From Streptomyces sp. CB01881 (lineage in GTDB: Bacteria; Actinomycetota; Actinomycetes; Streptomycetales; Streptomycetaceae): a stretch of 64,000 bases of DNA. Shown here piece after piece: positions 44,541-52,735 of the stretch. The position numbers and the translations under genes were made by a program. The notes under the pieces are model-generated. The model was not told the origin of the DNA, did no database searches, and saw only the letters and a program-made list of their open reading frames with translations. Each line of letters opens with the position of its first letter. Position 1 is the first letter of the stretch. The stretch lies in NCBI RefSeq assembly GCF_002953255.1, contig NZ_CP026498.1, positions 4,969,133 to 5,033,132 of the forward strand. The letters are read 5' to 3'.

Positions 44541-45869
44541 TCAGCGGGCGATGCGCTCGACGATCCAGTCGATCAGGACGCCGGAGATGTGGCTGTGCTC
44601 GGTGTTCTCCGTGTCGAACGCGACCTCGTCCAGGTGGCCGCGGTCGAGGTCGGCATCGGTGATGGAGAGCAGCGGGTTGACGTTCCACCGCACCGGGTCG
44701 AAGTCCAGCGCCGCCGCACTGACGGCCGGCACGAAGGTGCCGCTGCGGAACTCCTCGCTGATCTTCGCCTTCAGCGCGTCCGCGACCTTGCCGAAGGAGT
44801 CCAGGGTGCCGCCGGGCACGTTGTCCAGCGCCGGGACCTCGGTCGTGGTGCTGCGGCGCATCGCCAGACCGAGGTGCATGCCGCCGATCGGCTGCTTCTC
44901 ACCCCGCTCGGGCTGGAAGCGCGCGGTCGCACTGGCGACCAGTGCCTGCCAGTCGAAGGCGACCTCGCCGGCCGGCAGCGGGAGTCCGACGCCGTCGCGC
45001 CGCCCGTTGGAGACGCCGAGCTTGAGCGGGCGCTGGGGAAAGTTCCCGACCCGGGCCAGGTCCTCCAGGAACTCCTTGCGCAGCGGGCTGGCGGTGGCCA
45101 CCGGGCCCGAGTACTTGGAGTTCTCCACCCACGCCCAGAGCAGCTGCTGCGCCGCCTCGCTCCGGATCAGGTCGGCCTGCTTGGCCCCGTCCGGGCCGGC
45201 CGGGGTGTAGTCCTCGAAGAAGTAGGCCATCTGCTGGAGGATCAGCGGGATCCAGGCGCCGTTGTGCGGGGTGTCGTAGGAGAGGTAGGTGGCGGTCTCG
45301 TGGTCGGCCTGCTCGGCCTCCATCTTGGCGAGCGCGTAGCGGGTGATCATGCCGCCCATGCTCACCCCGCCGACGGTCAGCGGGATGTCGCTCTTGCGCT
45401 CCTGGATCGTCCGCCGGATCGCGGCGATCGCGACCTCGGCGTTGGCCTGGATGTGGGTGTGCCGCTCGGTGAAGCCGAGCACGATCACGTCCATGCCCTG
45501 CCTGAGCAGCTGGTCGAAGAAGCCGGGCTTGCCGTCGTAGGGCATGTTGAAGTAGGCGAACAGCCCGGGGAGGTCGCTCTCGCCGTAGCTGAACCCGTCC
45601 GCGAAGATGATCGGGCGGTTGAGGCCGAACTTCGGGTTGGCGAGGTAGACGGCCGCCTTGCCCTCCGCGGCCCGGCCCTTGTAGGGCGCGCCGACCAGAT
45701 CCCAGGTGAAGTCGGGCTTGCGCCCACCCGCGCCCGCACCGGCCAGCGGGGCGGTGAACCAGACCCCGGGCTTCAGGGAGTCGGCGAGCTCGACCAGCTC
45801 GGCCGACGTGGGCTCCGCACCGCCCTCCCGGAGGGTGAGGGCAACGTCGATCCGTGGTTCCTGTGCCAT
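44541..45869 (-). CDS. alpha/beta-fold lipase/esterase-like protein
   Basis: A 442-residue protein. The nucleophile elbow is GGVSMGGMITRYAL (GxSxG, about residue 170), preceded by PIIFADGFSYGES as the oxyanion strand and followed by YLSYDTPHNGAWIPL, a pattern typical of triacylglycerol lipase or PGAP1-like hydrolases; the histidine is probably in one of the late segments (ENTEHSHISGVLIDW). No signal peptide, so apparently cytosolic. ATG at 45869 follows GAGGCGG. The substrate is unknown. It reads leftward, towards the tRNA. Confidence 0.8.
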   Translation of the reverse strand: MAQEPRIDVALTLREGGAEPTSAELVELADSLKPGVWFTAPLAGAGAGGRKPDFTWDLVGAPYKGRAAEGKAAVYLANPKFGLNRPIIFADGFSYGESDLPGLFAYFNMPYDGKPGFFDQLLRQGMDVIVLGFTERHTHIQANAEVAIAAIRRTIQERKSDIPLTVGGVSMGGMITRYALAKMEAEQADHETATYLSYDTPHNGAWIPLILQQMAYFFEDYTPAGPDGAKQADLIRSEAAQQLLWAWVENSKYSGPVATASPLRKEFLEDLARVGNFPQRPLKLGVSNGRRDGVGLPLPAGEVAFDWQALVASATARFQPERGEKQPIGGMHLGLAMRRSTTTEVPALDNVPGGTLDSFGKVADALKAKISEEFRSGTFVPAVSAAALDFDPVRWNVNPLLSITDADLDRGHLDEVAFDTENTEHSHISGVLIDWIVERIAR

Positions 45870-46013
45870 GACTACTACCGCCTCTGCCGATACGAAGGGG
45901 ACGTGTTCGCGCGCAGAGCGAAGGTAGCCTCTCGACTACGGACAGCGCTTGGGGCGCGACGGAGAGTGGTCGAAAATCTCCGGGGAACCCGCCCCGGGGC
46001 AGATCGGCACCGG

Positions 46014-46481
46014 CTAATCGTCCGAGGCGTCGGCCCGCTCCAGCGCGCCGGAGTACGCGGCCAGCAGGCGGCGGTAGGCGGCGGAGATCTCGGCGAGCGT
46101 CTCAGCGCCCGTCACATAGAGATCGATGAGCGGCAGGAGCGCCTCCGACTCGTCGTCGGGCGTGACGGCGGCCGTGAGCGCCGCCTCCGTCCGGTCGAAG
46201 TCGGCGAGCACCGCATCGAACGGTTGGAGGCTCCTTTCGAGTTCGGCGATGCCCTCGTCGATCGCCGCCCTCGGCGCGCCCGCCCGGAGCGCGTACACGG
46301 CGTCCAGCTCCGCGCGGCGGACGACGACGTCGGCCCTGGCGTCCTCCACGGCCTCACGAAGTCCCCGCGCCTCGGCGCCCGCGATGATCAGCAGCTCCTC
46401 CATCGTCACGGCACGCCGCTGCTGGGGCCGCTCGCGCCCCTGGAGCTCCCGGCGCGTCTTGCGCCTCCTCAGGCCGAACAT
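46014..46481 (-). CDS. hypothetical helical protein
   Basis: A 155-residue protein with a very basic N-terminus (FGLRRRKTRRELQGRERPQQRR) and an otherwise acidic, Ala/Glu/Asp-rich sequence predicted to be almost entirely alpha-helical, probably coiled-coil (ELLIIAGAEARGLREAVEDARADVVVRRAELDAVY). No membrane segment, no cysteine and no recognised family. ATG at 46481 follows GGGGGGTG by 4 bases. It lies downstream of, and on the same strand as, the XRE/DUF397 pair, so it may share their transcript. Confidence 0.7.
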   Translation of the reverse strand: MFGLRRRKTRRELQGRERPQQRRAVTMEELLIIAGAEARGLREAVEDARADVVVRRAELDAVYALRAGAPRAAIDEGIAELERSLQPFDAVLADFDRTEAALTAAVTPDDESEALLPLIDLYVTGAETLAEISAAYRRLLAAYSGALERADASDD

Positions 46482-46559
46482 GCAAACACCCCCCGATCAG
46501 GCCCAACGGTCGGCTGATCATGGCACCTGCTGCGCGACGTGCCAAAGGCCGGCCGCAGC

Positions 46560-46769
46560 CTAGAAGGGGAGTTCACCAGCCCGGACGCCGGCAACGAAGG
46601 CCTGCCAGGAGGCGGCAGGGAAGAACAGGGCGGGGCCGTCGGGGTCCTTGGAGTCACGCACTGGGACGAGGCCGGGGAATCCGGGGGCCACCTCGACGCA
46701 CTCGCCGCCGTTGGATGCGCTGTAGCTGCTCTTCCGCCAGGCGGCCGCACCGAGCTCGATACTCTTCAT
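46560..46769 (-). CDS. DUF397 protein, partner of the WhiJ-like regulator
   Basis: A 69-residue DUF397 protein: WRKSSYSASNGGECVEVAPGFPGLVPVRDSKDPDGPALFFPAASWQAFVAGVRAGELPF is the whole domain and is intact. Such proteins are encoded beside WhiJ-like XRE regulators in actinobacteria and are thought to modulate them, but the mechanism is unknown. Its start lies inside the upstream XRE gene, in another frame, with an overlap of 116 bases, far more than the usual 4-base ATGA overlap. Confidence 0.88.
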   Translation of the reverse strand: MKSIELGAAAWRKSSYSASNGGECVEVAPGFPGLVPVRDSKDPDGPALFFPAASWQAFVAGVRAGELPF

Positions 46770-47601
46770 CCCGGAAGCCTTCCATCACATCGGCGATCAA
46801 CTCGCGAGACTCGCCTACCGAGAGCACATGCCCACGGAGCAGATCATAGTCACGCCGATGGTTCATGACGATTGACGGTGAGTCACTGAAGTGGCCTCGG
46901 TCAAGGCTCTCCGAGTAGACCCATTCCGAGCCGTCCGGCATGGCTAGAAGCATCATCGAGGTCGGCGGAAGCTCGGTCATGCCGCAGTCGTAAGGCGCAA
47001 CTTGAATGCTGATGTTGCGCCGCTCGCCGACCGACAGCAAGTGCTCCATCTGAATCCGCATGACACGTGAGCTGCCGACGACAGAACGAATGGCACTCTC
47101 ATGGAGAACTGCAAGCAGGAGCGGTCCGTCGGGCTCGAAAAAGCGATGCTGTCGGCTCAGTCGGGCCCTCGTCCGCTCCTCGATGACATCGGGGTCTCCT
47201 GCCTTTCCCGTCGCGAACATGGCGCGGGCATACTCCTCGGACTGCAACAAGCCATTGATGCGCGAGTACTGGAACACCCTCACCGCCACTGCCTCGGCCT
47301 CCAGTCCCACGTACTTCTGGAACCAGTCGGGATGCTCGACCTCCGCATGCCAATCAACCCGCTCGTACAACCGGACGAGCAGGCCTCCGGTGCCGAGCAG
47401 CTTGTCCGCGTCCTCCAGGAACTCGGCCGGGAACTTCCGCCTGCCACCCTCGGACTTGGTGATCACCGTCCGGTCGCAGTGCAGGAGTTTGCCGAGCTCC
47501 TCCTGCGTGTAGCCCGCCGCCTCCCTGGCGAACCGCAGCTCCTCACCGAACAGTTCAGCCGAACTGGCGGTCGGTCCCTTGCGGCCCTTCCGATGTGACA
47601 T
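46654..47601 (-). CDS. XRE-family regulator with DUF5753 domain (WhiJ-like)
   Basis: A 315-residue regulator. An N-terminal helix-turn-helix of Cro/C1 type (about 15-75; FGEELRFAREAAGYTQEELGKLLHCDRTVITKSEGGRR) is followed by DUF5753 (about 95-275; FQYSRINGLLQSEEYARAMF, ISIQVAPYDCGMTELP). The last 38 residues (DEEYRARCGRLAEEQLQRIQ...) have no counterpart in the family as I know it and are read through the start of the DUF397 gene in another frame; an expected TGA occurs one frame over at the DUF397 ATG. ATG at 47601 follows AAAGGGGACGGGG. Divergent from an RsbW-like ATPase gene, completing a whiJ/abaA-type trio. Confidence 0.9.
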   Translation of the reverse strand: MSHRKGRKGPTASSAELFGEELRFAREAAGYTQEELGKLLHCDRTVITKSEGGRRKFPAEFLEDADKLLGTGGLLVRLYERVDWHAEVEHPDWFQKYVGLEAEAVAVRVFQYSRINGLLQSEEYARAMFATGKAGDPDVIEERTRARLSRQHRFFEPDGPLLLAVLHESAIRSVVGSSRVMRIQMEHLLSVGERRNISIQVAPYDCGMTELPPTSMMLLAMPDGSEWVYSESLDRGHFSDSPSIVMNHRRDYDLLRGHVLSVGESRELIADVMEGFRDEEYRARCGRLAEEQLQRIQRRRVRRGGPRIPRPRPSA

Positions 47602-47773
47602 CCCCGTCCCCTTTCGTGGCGCGATCTCCCAGCACGCCGAATCGGCCGTCACCGTATCTCCGCACCGCGATGATTGATACCGGAACGCGATCCTTTGCTT
47701 GCGCAGCGTGATGCCGTACGCCCCCGCTGCGAGCCGCTTCCGCTCCCCCGTCACGCCCGGAGGTTGCCCCGTC

Positions 47774-48244
47774 ATGCCCGAGACCCGCACCCACCACCGG
47801 CCGCGCGAGTTCGCGGCCCGGTTCGACTCCCGGCCCGCCTCCACGCCGCTCGCGCGGCTGGTGCTCCGCGCCTACCTGGCCGGGATGCCGCAGGGCGAAC
47901 GGTACGCGGACACCGCCGAGTTGCTGCTCGGCGAGCTGTTCGCCAACGCCGTCCAGCACAGCGACGCACCGCCGGACCGCCTGGTCGAGGTCCGGTTCGC
48001 GCTGGCCTCCGACCGCCTCCGGATCGAGGTGCACGACGCGGGCACCGGCCGGCCGACGGTGCGTGCCTCCGCCGCCGACGACGAGCGCGGCCGTGGCCTC
48101 TTCCTCGTCAACGAGCTTGCCGAGCGCTGGGGTTGCTGCCCGCGCGCGGGTGGGATCGGCAAGCTCGTCTGGGCGCTGGTCGCCCCCGCTCCCGACTTCA
48201 CCGACGTGGCCTTCGGCCGCACCCGGGACGCCGTGGCCGTCTGA
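47774..48244 (+). CDS. RsbW-like ATP-binding protein
   Basis: A 156-residue GHKL-fold ATPase like the anti-sigma kinase RsbW: N-box ELLLGELFANAVQHSDAP (about 55-72), D-box VHDAGTGRP and G-box DERGRGLFLVNELAERWG. Such stand-alone ATPases accompany WhiJ-like XRE/DUF397 genes in actinobacteria. ATG at 47774 follows GGAGG by 10 bases. It is divergent from the XRE gene with 172 bases between, and probably belongs to the same developmental regulatory unit. A target sigma factor is not encoded nearby. Confidence 0.9.
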   Translation: MPETRTHHRPREFAARFDSRPASTPLARLVLRAYLAGMPQGERYADTAELLLGELFANAVQHSDAPPDRLVEVRFALASDRLRIEVHDAGTGRPTVRASAADDERGRGLFLVNELAERWGCCPRAGGIGKLVWALVAPAPDFTDVAFGRTRDAVAV

Positions 48245-48354
48245 TCCCGCCCGGCGCACGCCCCCGGCCCCGCTCGCACCACGTTCCCCCCAAGGTGGGG
48301 TTTGGCTCAACAAACCACCCACCGCACGCCGATACCCCGTCCGACGCAAAGTCC

Positions 48355-48393
48355 CGGGCGGGGTGGCGGCGCTGAGGGCTGCCACCCCGCCCG
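48355..48393. terminator. terminator-like hairpin before the amidohydrolase gene
   Basis: A 13-bp perfect stem CGGGCGGGGTGGC/GCCACCCCGCCCG (48355-48367, 48381-48393) with a 13-base loop, 111 bases downstream of the ATPase stop and followed by TTGCTCC. It probably ends the upstream transcript. Confidence 0.65.
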
Positions 48394-48496
48394 TTGCTCC
48401 GGACCGCTCACACGGGCCGCCGTCGGGTTCAGAACCCGGTCACCCGGGGTAGTCGGGACTCCACCGACCGTATCCAGTTGCAAGGGGAGCCCGACC

Positions 48497-50287
48497 ATGG
48501 CCGATCGCCGGCAGACCGCAGCAGAGGCACCAGCACCCTACGAGGAGGCCGACCTCATCCTCCACGGCGGCGAGATCGTGACCGTCGCCGAGCCGCCCAC
48601 CGCCGAGGCGGTCGCGGTCAAGGACGGCGTCATCGTCTTCGTCGGCGACCACGCCGAGACCGTCGACCGCTGGGGCGGCCCCCGGACGAGGGTGCGCGAC
48701 CTCGGAGGCCGGGCGCTGCTCCCCGGGTTCATCGACGCGCACGGCCACCTCGGCGGCATCGGCCTCCAGGCCACCATCGCCAATCTGCTGGCCGCTCCGG
48801 ACGGCGACGTCACCACCATCGCCTCGCTGCAGCAGAAGCTGCGCGACTGGGCGGGCACCGACCTCGGGCAGGAGTCGGAGTGGATCGTCGGGTTCGGCTA
48901 CGACGACGCGATGCTGGCGGAGAAGGAGCACCCCACCCGGAAGGACCTGGACGAGGTCTCCACCTCCCGGCCGGTGCTGGCGATCCACCAGTCCTTCCAC
49001 CTGGGGGCGGTCAACAGCCTCGGGCTGGAGCTGCTCGGCTACGACTCGAACCGCAAGGACCCGGAGGGCGGGGTCATCCGCCGGTGGGAGGACGTCATCG
49101 CCGAGCCCCACGGCGAGCCGAACGGGGTGCTGGAGGAGACGGCCTTCTCGCCTGCCTCGGACGCGGCGCTGGCGGGCCTCCCCCAGGCCGCGCAGCTCGG
49201 GCTGTTCGGCAAGGGCGCGGCATCGGCGGCCGCGTTCGGCTTCACCACCGTCCAGGAGGGCGGGGCCACCCTGACGAATCTGGGCGCGCTGCGGGAGATC
49301 GCCGCCGCCGTGCCGTTCGAGATCGACGTCGTCGCCTACGCGCGCGCCGACCAGGCCACGGCCGCCCTGGAGAAGGACCCGGGCACGGACCCGGTCGGCG
49401 CGAGCCCGGAGTACGTCAACGGCGTGCGGGCGGCGGGCGTCAAGATGTTCCTCGACGGTTCGCCGCAGGGGCGCACGGCCTGGCTCAGCAAGCCGTACAA
49501 GACGCCGCCGGGGAACGAGCCGGACGACTACTGCGGCTACCCGGCCATCAAGGACGACGCCGTCGTCCTCCAGCAGGTGCTCACGGCGTACGCCAAGGGC
49601 TGGCAGGTGCTCGCGCACGTCAACGGGGACGCCTCGATCGACCAGTTCATCGGCGCGGTCAGGGCCGCCACCGCGAAGGCCGGGCCCGGCGACCGGCGCA
49701 CGGTCGCGATCCACGCGCAGACCGCCCGCGAGGACCAGATCAACGAGTTCGCGCTGCTCCGGATCATCCCGTCGTTCTTCTCGATGCACACCTTCTACTG
49801 GGGCGACTGGTACCGGAAGACCGTCCTCGGCGAGGAGCGGGCCGCGAACATCTCCCCCGCGCGCTGGGCGCTCGACCGGCGGATGGCCTACACCTCGCAC
49901 CACGACGCCCCGGTGGCGCTGCCCAACTCGATCGCCATCCTGTCCAGCCAGGTCACCCGCCGCACCCGCACCGACAAGGTCGTCCTCGGACCGGAGCAGT
50001 GCGTGTCCGCCCTGGACGCCGTCCGCTCGATCACCATCAACGCCGCCCACCAGTACGACGAGCAGGACCGCAAGGGCAGCATCGAGGTCGGCAAGCTCGC
50101 CGATCTGGTGATCCTCAGCGCCAACCCGGTGACGGTCGACCCGGAGGAGATCCAGCACATCGAGGTCGCCGAGACCCTCAAGGCCGGCCGGACCGTCCAC
50201 CCCGCGGCCGCCCCACGCACCGTCAACCCCGCACCCGCGCCGGACCGGACTCCGCCGCTCGACCACGACTGGCACTGCAGCTGCTGA
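48497..50287 (+). CDS. YtcJ-like amidohydrolase (Amidohydro_3)
   Basis: A 596-residue metal-dependent amidohydrolase of the TIM-barrel superfamily. The first metal motif is FIDAHGHLGGIG (HxH), MFLDGSPQGRTAWL belongs to the YtcJ signature, further ligands are in HVNGDASID and AIHAQTAREDQ, and the last in YTSHHDAPVALP. The beta-sandwich flanks are present (GGEIVTVAEPP; GSIEVGKLADLVILSANPV). It hydrolyses an unknown amide or ester. A C-terminal tail carries WHCSC, which is unusual. ATG at 48497 follows AAGGGGAG. No signal peptide. Confidence 0.88.
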   Translation: MADRRQTAAEAPAPYEEADLILHGGEIVTVAEPPTAEAVAVKDGVIVFVGDHAETVDRWGGPRTRVRDLGGRALLPGFIDAHGHLGGIGLQATIANLLAAPDGDVTTIASLQQKLRDWAGTDLGQESEWIVGFGYDDAMLAEKEHPTRKDLDEVSTSRPVLAIHQSFHLGAVNSLGLELLGYDSNRKDPEGGVIRRWEDVIAEPHGEPNGVLEETAFSPASDAALAGLPQAAQLGLFGKGAASAAAFGFTTVQEGGATLTNLGALREIAAAVPFEIDVVAYARADQATAALEKDPGTDPVGASPEYVNGVRAAGVKMFLDGSPQGRTAWLSKPYKTPPGNEPDDYCGYPAIKDDAVVLQQVLTAYAKGWQVLAHVNGDASIDQFIGAVRAATAKAGPGDRRTVAIHAQTAREDQINEFALLRIIPSFFSMHTFYWGDWYRKTVLGEERAANISPARWALDRRMAYTSHHDAPVALPNSIAILSSQVTRRTRTDKVVLGPEQCVSALDAVRSITINAAHQYDEQDRKGSIEVGKLADLVILSANPVTVDPEEIQHIEVAETLKAGRTVHPAAAPRTVNPAPAPDRTPPLDHDWHCSC

Positions 50288-50353
50288 CCCCTACGCCGGG
50301 GGTCGCAGCGCCGGGGGCCGCGGCGCCGAGGGCCGCGACCCCGCCCCGTGCCC

Positions 50354-50812
50354 TCAGTCGTCGGTCTTGATCTTCTTCATGGTCAGGTGGGAGTCGACCC
50401 GCGCCACCGCCGGCAGGCCCATGAGCTTTCCGGTCAGGAAGGTCTCGTAGGTCGCGTGGTCCGCGACCGCGACACGGACGAAGTAGTCGGGGCGGCCGAA
50501 CAGCCGGCGGAACTCGACCACCTCCTCGTAGGAGGCGACCGTCGTCTCGAACTCCTCCACCGTCTGGAGGTCGTTGACGCCGATCTCGACCGCGACCACC
50601 ACTTCGAAGCCGCGCCCGGCGGCCGCCGGGTCGATCCGGGCCCGGTAGCCCGCGATGACCCCCGCCTCCTCCAGCCGCTTGACCCGGCGTAGGCAGGGCG
50701 GCGGCGTCAGGCCGACCCGCCTGGCCAGCTCCACGTTGGTCAGCCGGCCGTCCTGGCGCAGATGGAACAAGATTTCACGATCGATGGCATCGAGTGTGTC
50801 TTTATTGCTCAC
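50354..50812 (-). CDS. Lrp/AsnC-family regulator, likely AzlB-like
   Basis: A 152-residue regulator: N-terminal helix-turn-helix (about 5-55; LDAIDREILFHLRQDGRLTNVELARRVGLTPPPCLRRVKRLEEAGVI) and C-terminal RAM ligand-binding domain (about 70-148; GFEVVVAVEI, VVEFRRLFGRPDYFVRVAV). It is divergent from azlCD, the arrangement of regulators of branched-chain amino-acid export, so a leucine-type effector is likely. GTG at 50812 follows TTGGAG by about 8 bases. Its codons and AT-richer 5' end contrast with surrounding GC-rich genes only at the promoter. Confidence 0.92.
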   Translation of the reverse strand: MSNKDTLDAIDREILFHLRQDGRLTNVELARRVGLTPPPCLRRVKRLEEAGVIAGYRARIDPAAAGRGFEVVVAVEIGVNDLQTVEEFETTVASYEEVVEFRRLFGRPDYFVRVAVADHATYETFLTGKLMGLPAVARVDSHLTMKKIKTDD

Positions 50813-50835
50813 AGGGCGACTCCAAGGCAATGATT

Positions 50836-50872
50836 GGAAACCATATTACGGGCAATTCGCCCTAGAATTTCC
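50836..50872 (+). promoter_or_regulatory. azlC promoter and candidate AsnC/Lrp site
   Basis: An AT-rich 37-bp stretch contains inverted arms GGAAA (50836-50840) and TTTCC (50868-50872) and an inner dyad GGGC-AATTC-GCCC (50850-50862). TAGAAT at 50863-50868 is a good -10 box and ends 7 bases before the azlC ATG, which implies transcription starting at or next to the start codon. Confidence 0.6.
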
Positions 50873-50875
50873 TGT

Positions 50876-51679
50876 ATGGCTTCCGCTCCCGTCGGGACGC
50901 TCCCGCGCCTCGACTCCCCTCCCCCGCCCGCCGCCGTCGACCCCGCCCCCGTCTCCACCCCCGCCTCCACGCCCACGGCCCGGACCGACCTGTTCGCGGC
51001 GGTGCGGGACTCCAGCTCGGTGGGCCTGGGGCTCTTCCCGCTCGGCATCGCGTTCGGCGTGCTGGTGGTCCACGCGGGCCTGGACTGGTGGTGGGCCACG
51101 GCGTTCTCGGCCCTCGTCTACGCCGGGTCGCTGGAATTCCTGCTCGTGGGGCTCGTCGTCGCCGTCACCCCGCTCGCGCAGATCGCGCTGACCGCGTTCC
51201 TGGTGAACTTCCGGCACGTGTTCTACGCGCTGTCCTTCCCCCTGCACCGGGTGAACGGCCGCCTCGGCAAGGCGTACAGCACCTTCGGCATGACGGACGA
51301 GGCCTACGCGCTGACCACCGGCGCCGACGCCCGGTCCTGGAGCGGCCGGCGGATCATCTGGCTCCAGGTGCTGTGCCAGGCCTACTGGGTGGTCGGCGCC
51401 ACGGCCGGCGCACTGTTCGGCGCGCTCGTTCCCGCCCGGCTGGTCGGGCTGGACTTCGCGCTCACCGCGCTGTTCGTCGTCCTGACCGTCGACGCCTACC
51501 GCGCCCGCCGGGACATCCCCACCCCGGTCCTGGCCCTGGTCTGCGCGCTCGCGGCGCGCTTCACCTTCCCCGACCAGATGCTGCTCGCCGCCACCGGGCT
51601 GTTCACCGCCGGACTGCTGGCCCGTTACGCCGTCGCGAAGCACCGCACGCCCGCCACGAAGGAGTCGGCCCGTGCCTGA
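50876..51679 (+). CDS. azlC: branched-chain amino-acid exporter, large subunit
   Basis: A 267-residue AzlC protein with about five to seven hydrophobic helices after a Pro/Ala/Thr-rich N-terminus of about 38 residues. Conserved AzlC blocks are present: GLGLFPLGIAFGVLVVHAGLDWW, YAGSLEFLLVGLV, FLVNFRHVFYALSF and FGMTDEAYAL. With AzlD it exports leucine-type amino acids and analogues across the inner membrane. The ATG at 50876 has no Shine-Dalgarno sequence and sits 7 bases after a TAGAAT -10 box, so the mRNA is probably leaderless. It overlaps azlD by 8 bases. Confidence 0.93.
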   Translation: MASAPVGTLPRLDSPPPPAAVDPAPVSTPASTPTARTDLFAAVRDSSSVGLGLFPLGIAFGVLVVHAGLDWWWATAFSALVYAGSLEFLLVGLVVAVTPLAQIALTAFLVNFRHVFYALSFPLHRVNGRLGKAYSTFGMTDEAYALTTGADARSWSGRRIIWLQVLCQAYWVVGATAGALFGALVPARLVGLDFALTALFVVLTVDAYRARRDIPTPVLALVCALAARFTFPDQMLLAATGLFTAGLLARYAVAKHRTPATKESARA

Positions 51680-52007
51680 CACGCCCTACCTGCTCGCCGC
51701 CATCGGCGTCTCGACCGCCGTCACCTGGGGGCTGCGCGCCGTCCCCTTCGCCGCTCTCGCCCCGCTGCGGGCCAGCGCCGTGCTCCACCACCTGAGCGCC
51801 CGCATGCCGGTCGGCGTGATGGTGATCCTCACCGTCTACTCCCTGCGCGACCTCCCCCTCACCAGCCCGCCCTACGCCGCGCCCACCGTCCTCGCCCTGG
51901 CCGCCACGCTCGGCCTGCACCTGTGGCGGCGCAACGCCGTGCTGAGCATCCTCGGCGGCACCGCCGTGCACGTCGCCCTCGCGAGCACGGTCTTCGCCCA
52001 CCCCTGA
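51672..52007 (+). CDS. azlD: branched-chain amino-acid exporter, small subunit
   Basis: A 111-residue AzlD protein with four hydrophobic helices (YLLAAIGVSTAVTWGLRAVPF, VGVMVILTVYSLRDL, TVLALAATLGLHLW, AVLSILGGTAVHVALAS), the normal size and topology. GTG at 51672 lies inside the 3' end of azlC (8-base overlap) and has GGAGTCGG upstream, so translation is coupled to azlC. It forms the exporter with AzlC. Confidence 0.93.
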   Translation: MPDTPYLLAAIGVSTAVTWGLRAVPFAALAPLRASAVLHHLSARMPVGVMVILTVYSLRDLPLTSPPYAAPTVLALAATLGLHLWRRNAVLSILGGTAVHVALASTVFAHP

Positions 52008-52127
52008 CCGCGCTGACCGCCGCCGACCGCCCCCGGACCCGACGGCCGCTCCGCGGCCCGGCATCGTCGCAGGCCGGCCCCGGCGGCCGGTCGGCCGGGG
52101 CCCGCCTGCGGATCCCGCCGGGGCGTC

Positions 52128-52622
52128 CTACTTCGCCGCCTCCAGCGCCGCGCGCCAGACCGGGCTGTCCACGTAGTGGTTGTCGTACAACTCGGAGGAG
52201 TCCTTGATCTCCTGCGGGCTCGCCTCGCCGCGCATCACCCGGCCCAGCAGGCGCAGGTAGTCGAAGCGCGGCATGCCGGGGGTGAAGGTGAACAGCACGT
52301 CGGCCTCGGAGCCCGGGGCCGCCGCGAAGGCGTGCGGGGTGTGCGGCGGGACGAGCAGGAAGTCGCCCTCGTTCAGCACCTTCACCTCGTCGTCCACCAG
52401 CACCTGGAGCGAGCCGCCGATGACGAAGAACAGCTCCGAGGCCCGGGTGTGGAAGTGGGCCGGGGCCCCGACCGCGCCCTTGGCGAAGGACGAGCGGTAG
52501 CTGGTGATCGGGCTGCCGTCAGTGCCGCAGTCCGCCAGCAGGGTCATCGTGCTGCTCGGGTCACTGGTGGTCTCGGCCTCGGAGGCGCGGGTCAGGACGG
52601 GCTTCAGCGTGTTGGTGCTCAT
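52128..52622 (-). CDS. cupin-domain protein
   Basis: A 164-residue single-domain cupin. Motif 1 is PAHFHTRASELFFVIGG (metal ligands His, His, Glu) and motif 2 is DFLLVPPHTPHAFAAAPGS (His), both spaced normally. Small cupins of this sort act as dioxygenases, isomerases or sensors; the substrate cannot be told. ATG at 52622 follows GGGGAG. The 113 bases upstream are AT-richer and contain TTCAT (52711-52715) and ATGAA (52721-52725) as an inverted pair, a possible regulator site. Confidence 0.88.
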   Translation of the reverse strand: MSTNTLKPVLTRASEAETTSDPSSTMTLLADCGTDGSPITSYRSSFAKGAVGAPAHFHTRASELFFVIGGSLQVLVDDEVKVLNEGDFLLVPPHTPHAFAAAPGSEADVLFTFTPGMPRFDYLRLLGRVMRGEASPQEIKDSSELYDNHYVDSPVWRAALEAAK

Positions 52623-52735
52623 GATGGTCTCCCCTGGTCATCGGCCGTTCCGGCGTTCCCTCCCGGCCTTGTGTTCACCACTCTATGCCCGCGAAAGACC
52701 ACTCATCTGGTTCATTCCTGATGAAGAATCATGGG

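Noticed and set aside
47602..47844. Upstream extension of the XRE regulator
   Set aside because: The frame is open but lies in the divergent promoter region; the helix-turn-helix begins properly after the ATG at 47601, which has its own ribosome site.
42915..48244. Integrated element beside tRNA-Leu
   Set aside because: No integrase, no duplicated tRNA 3' end and no excisionase or plasmid gene were seen; the neighbourhood is unusual but not demonstrably mobile.
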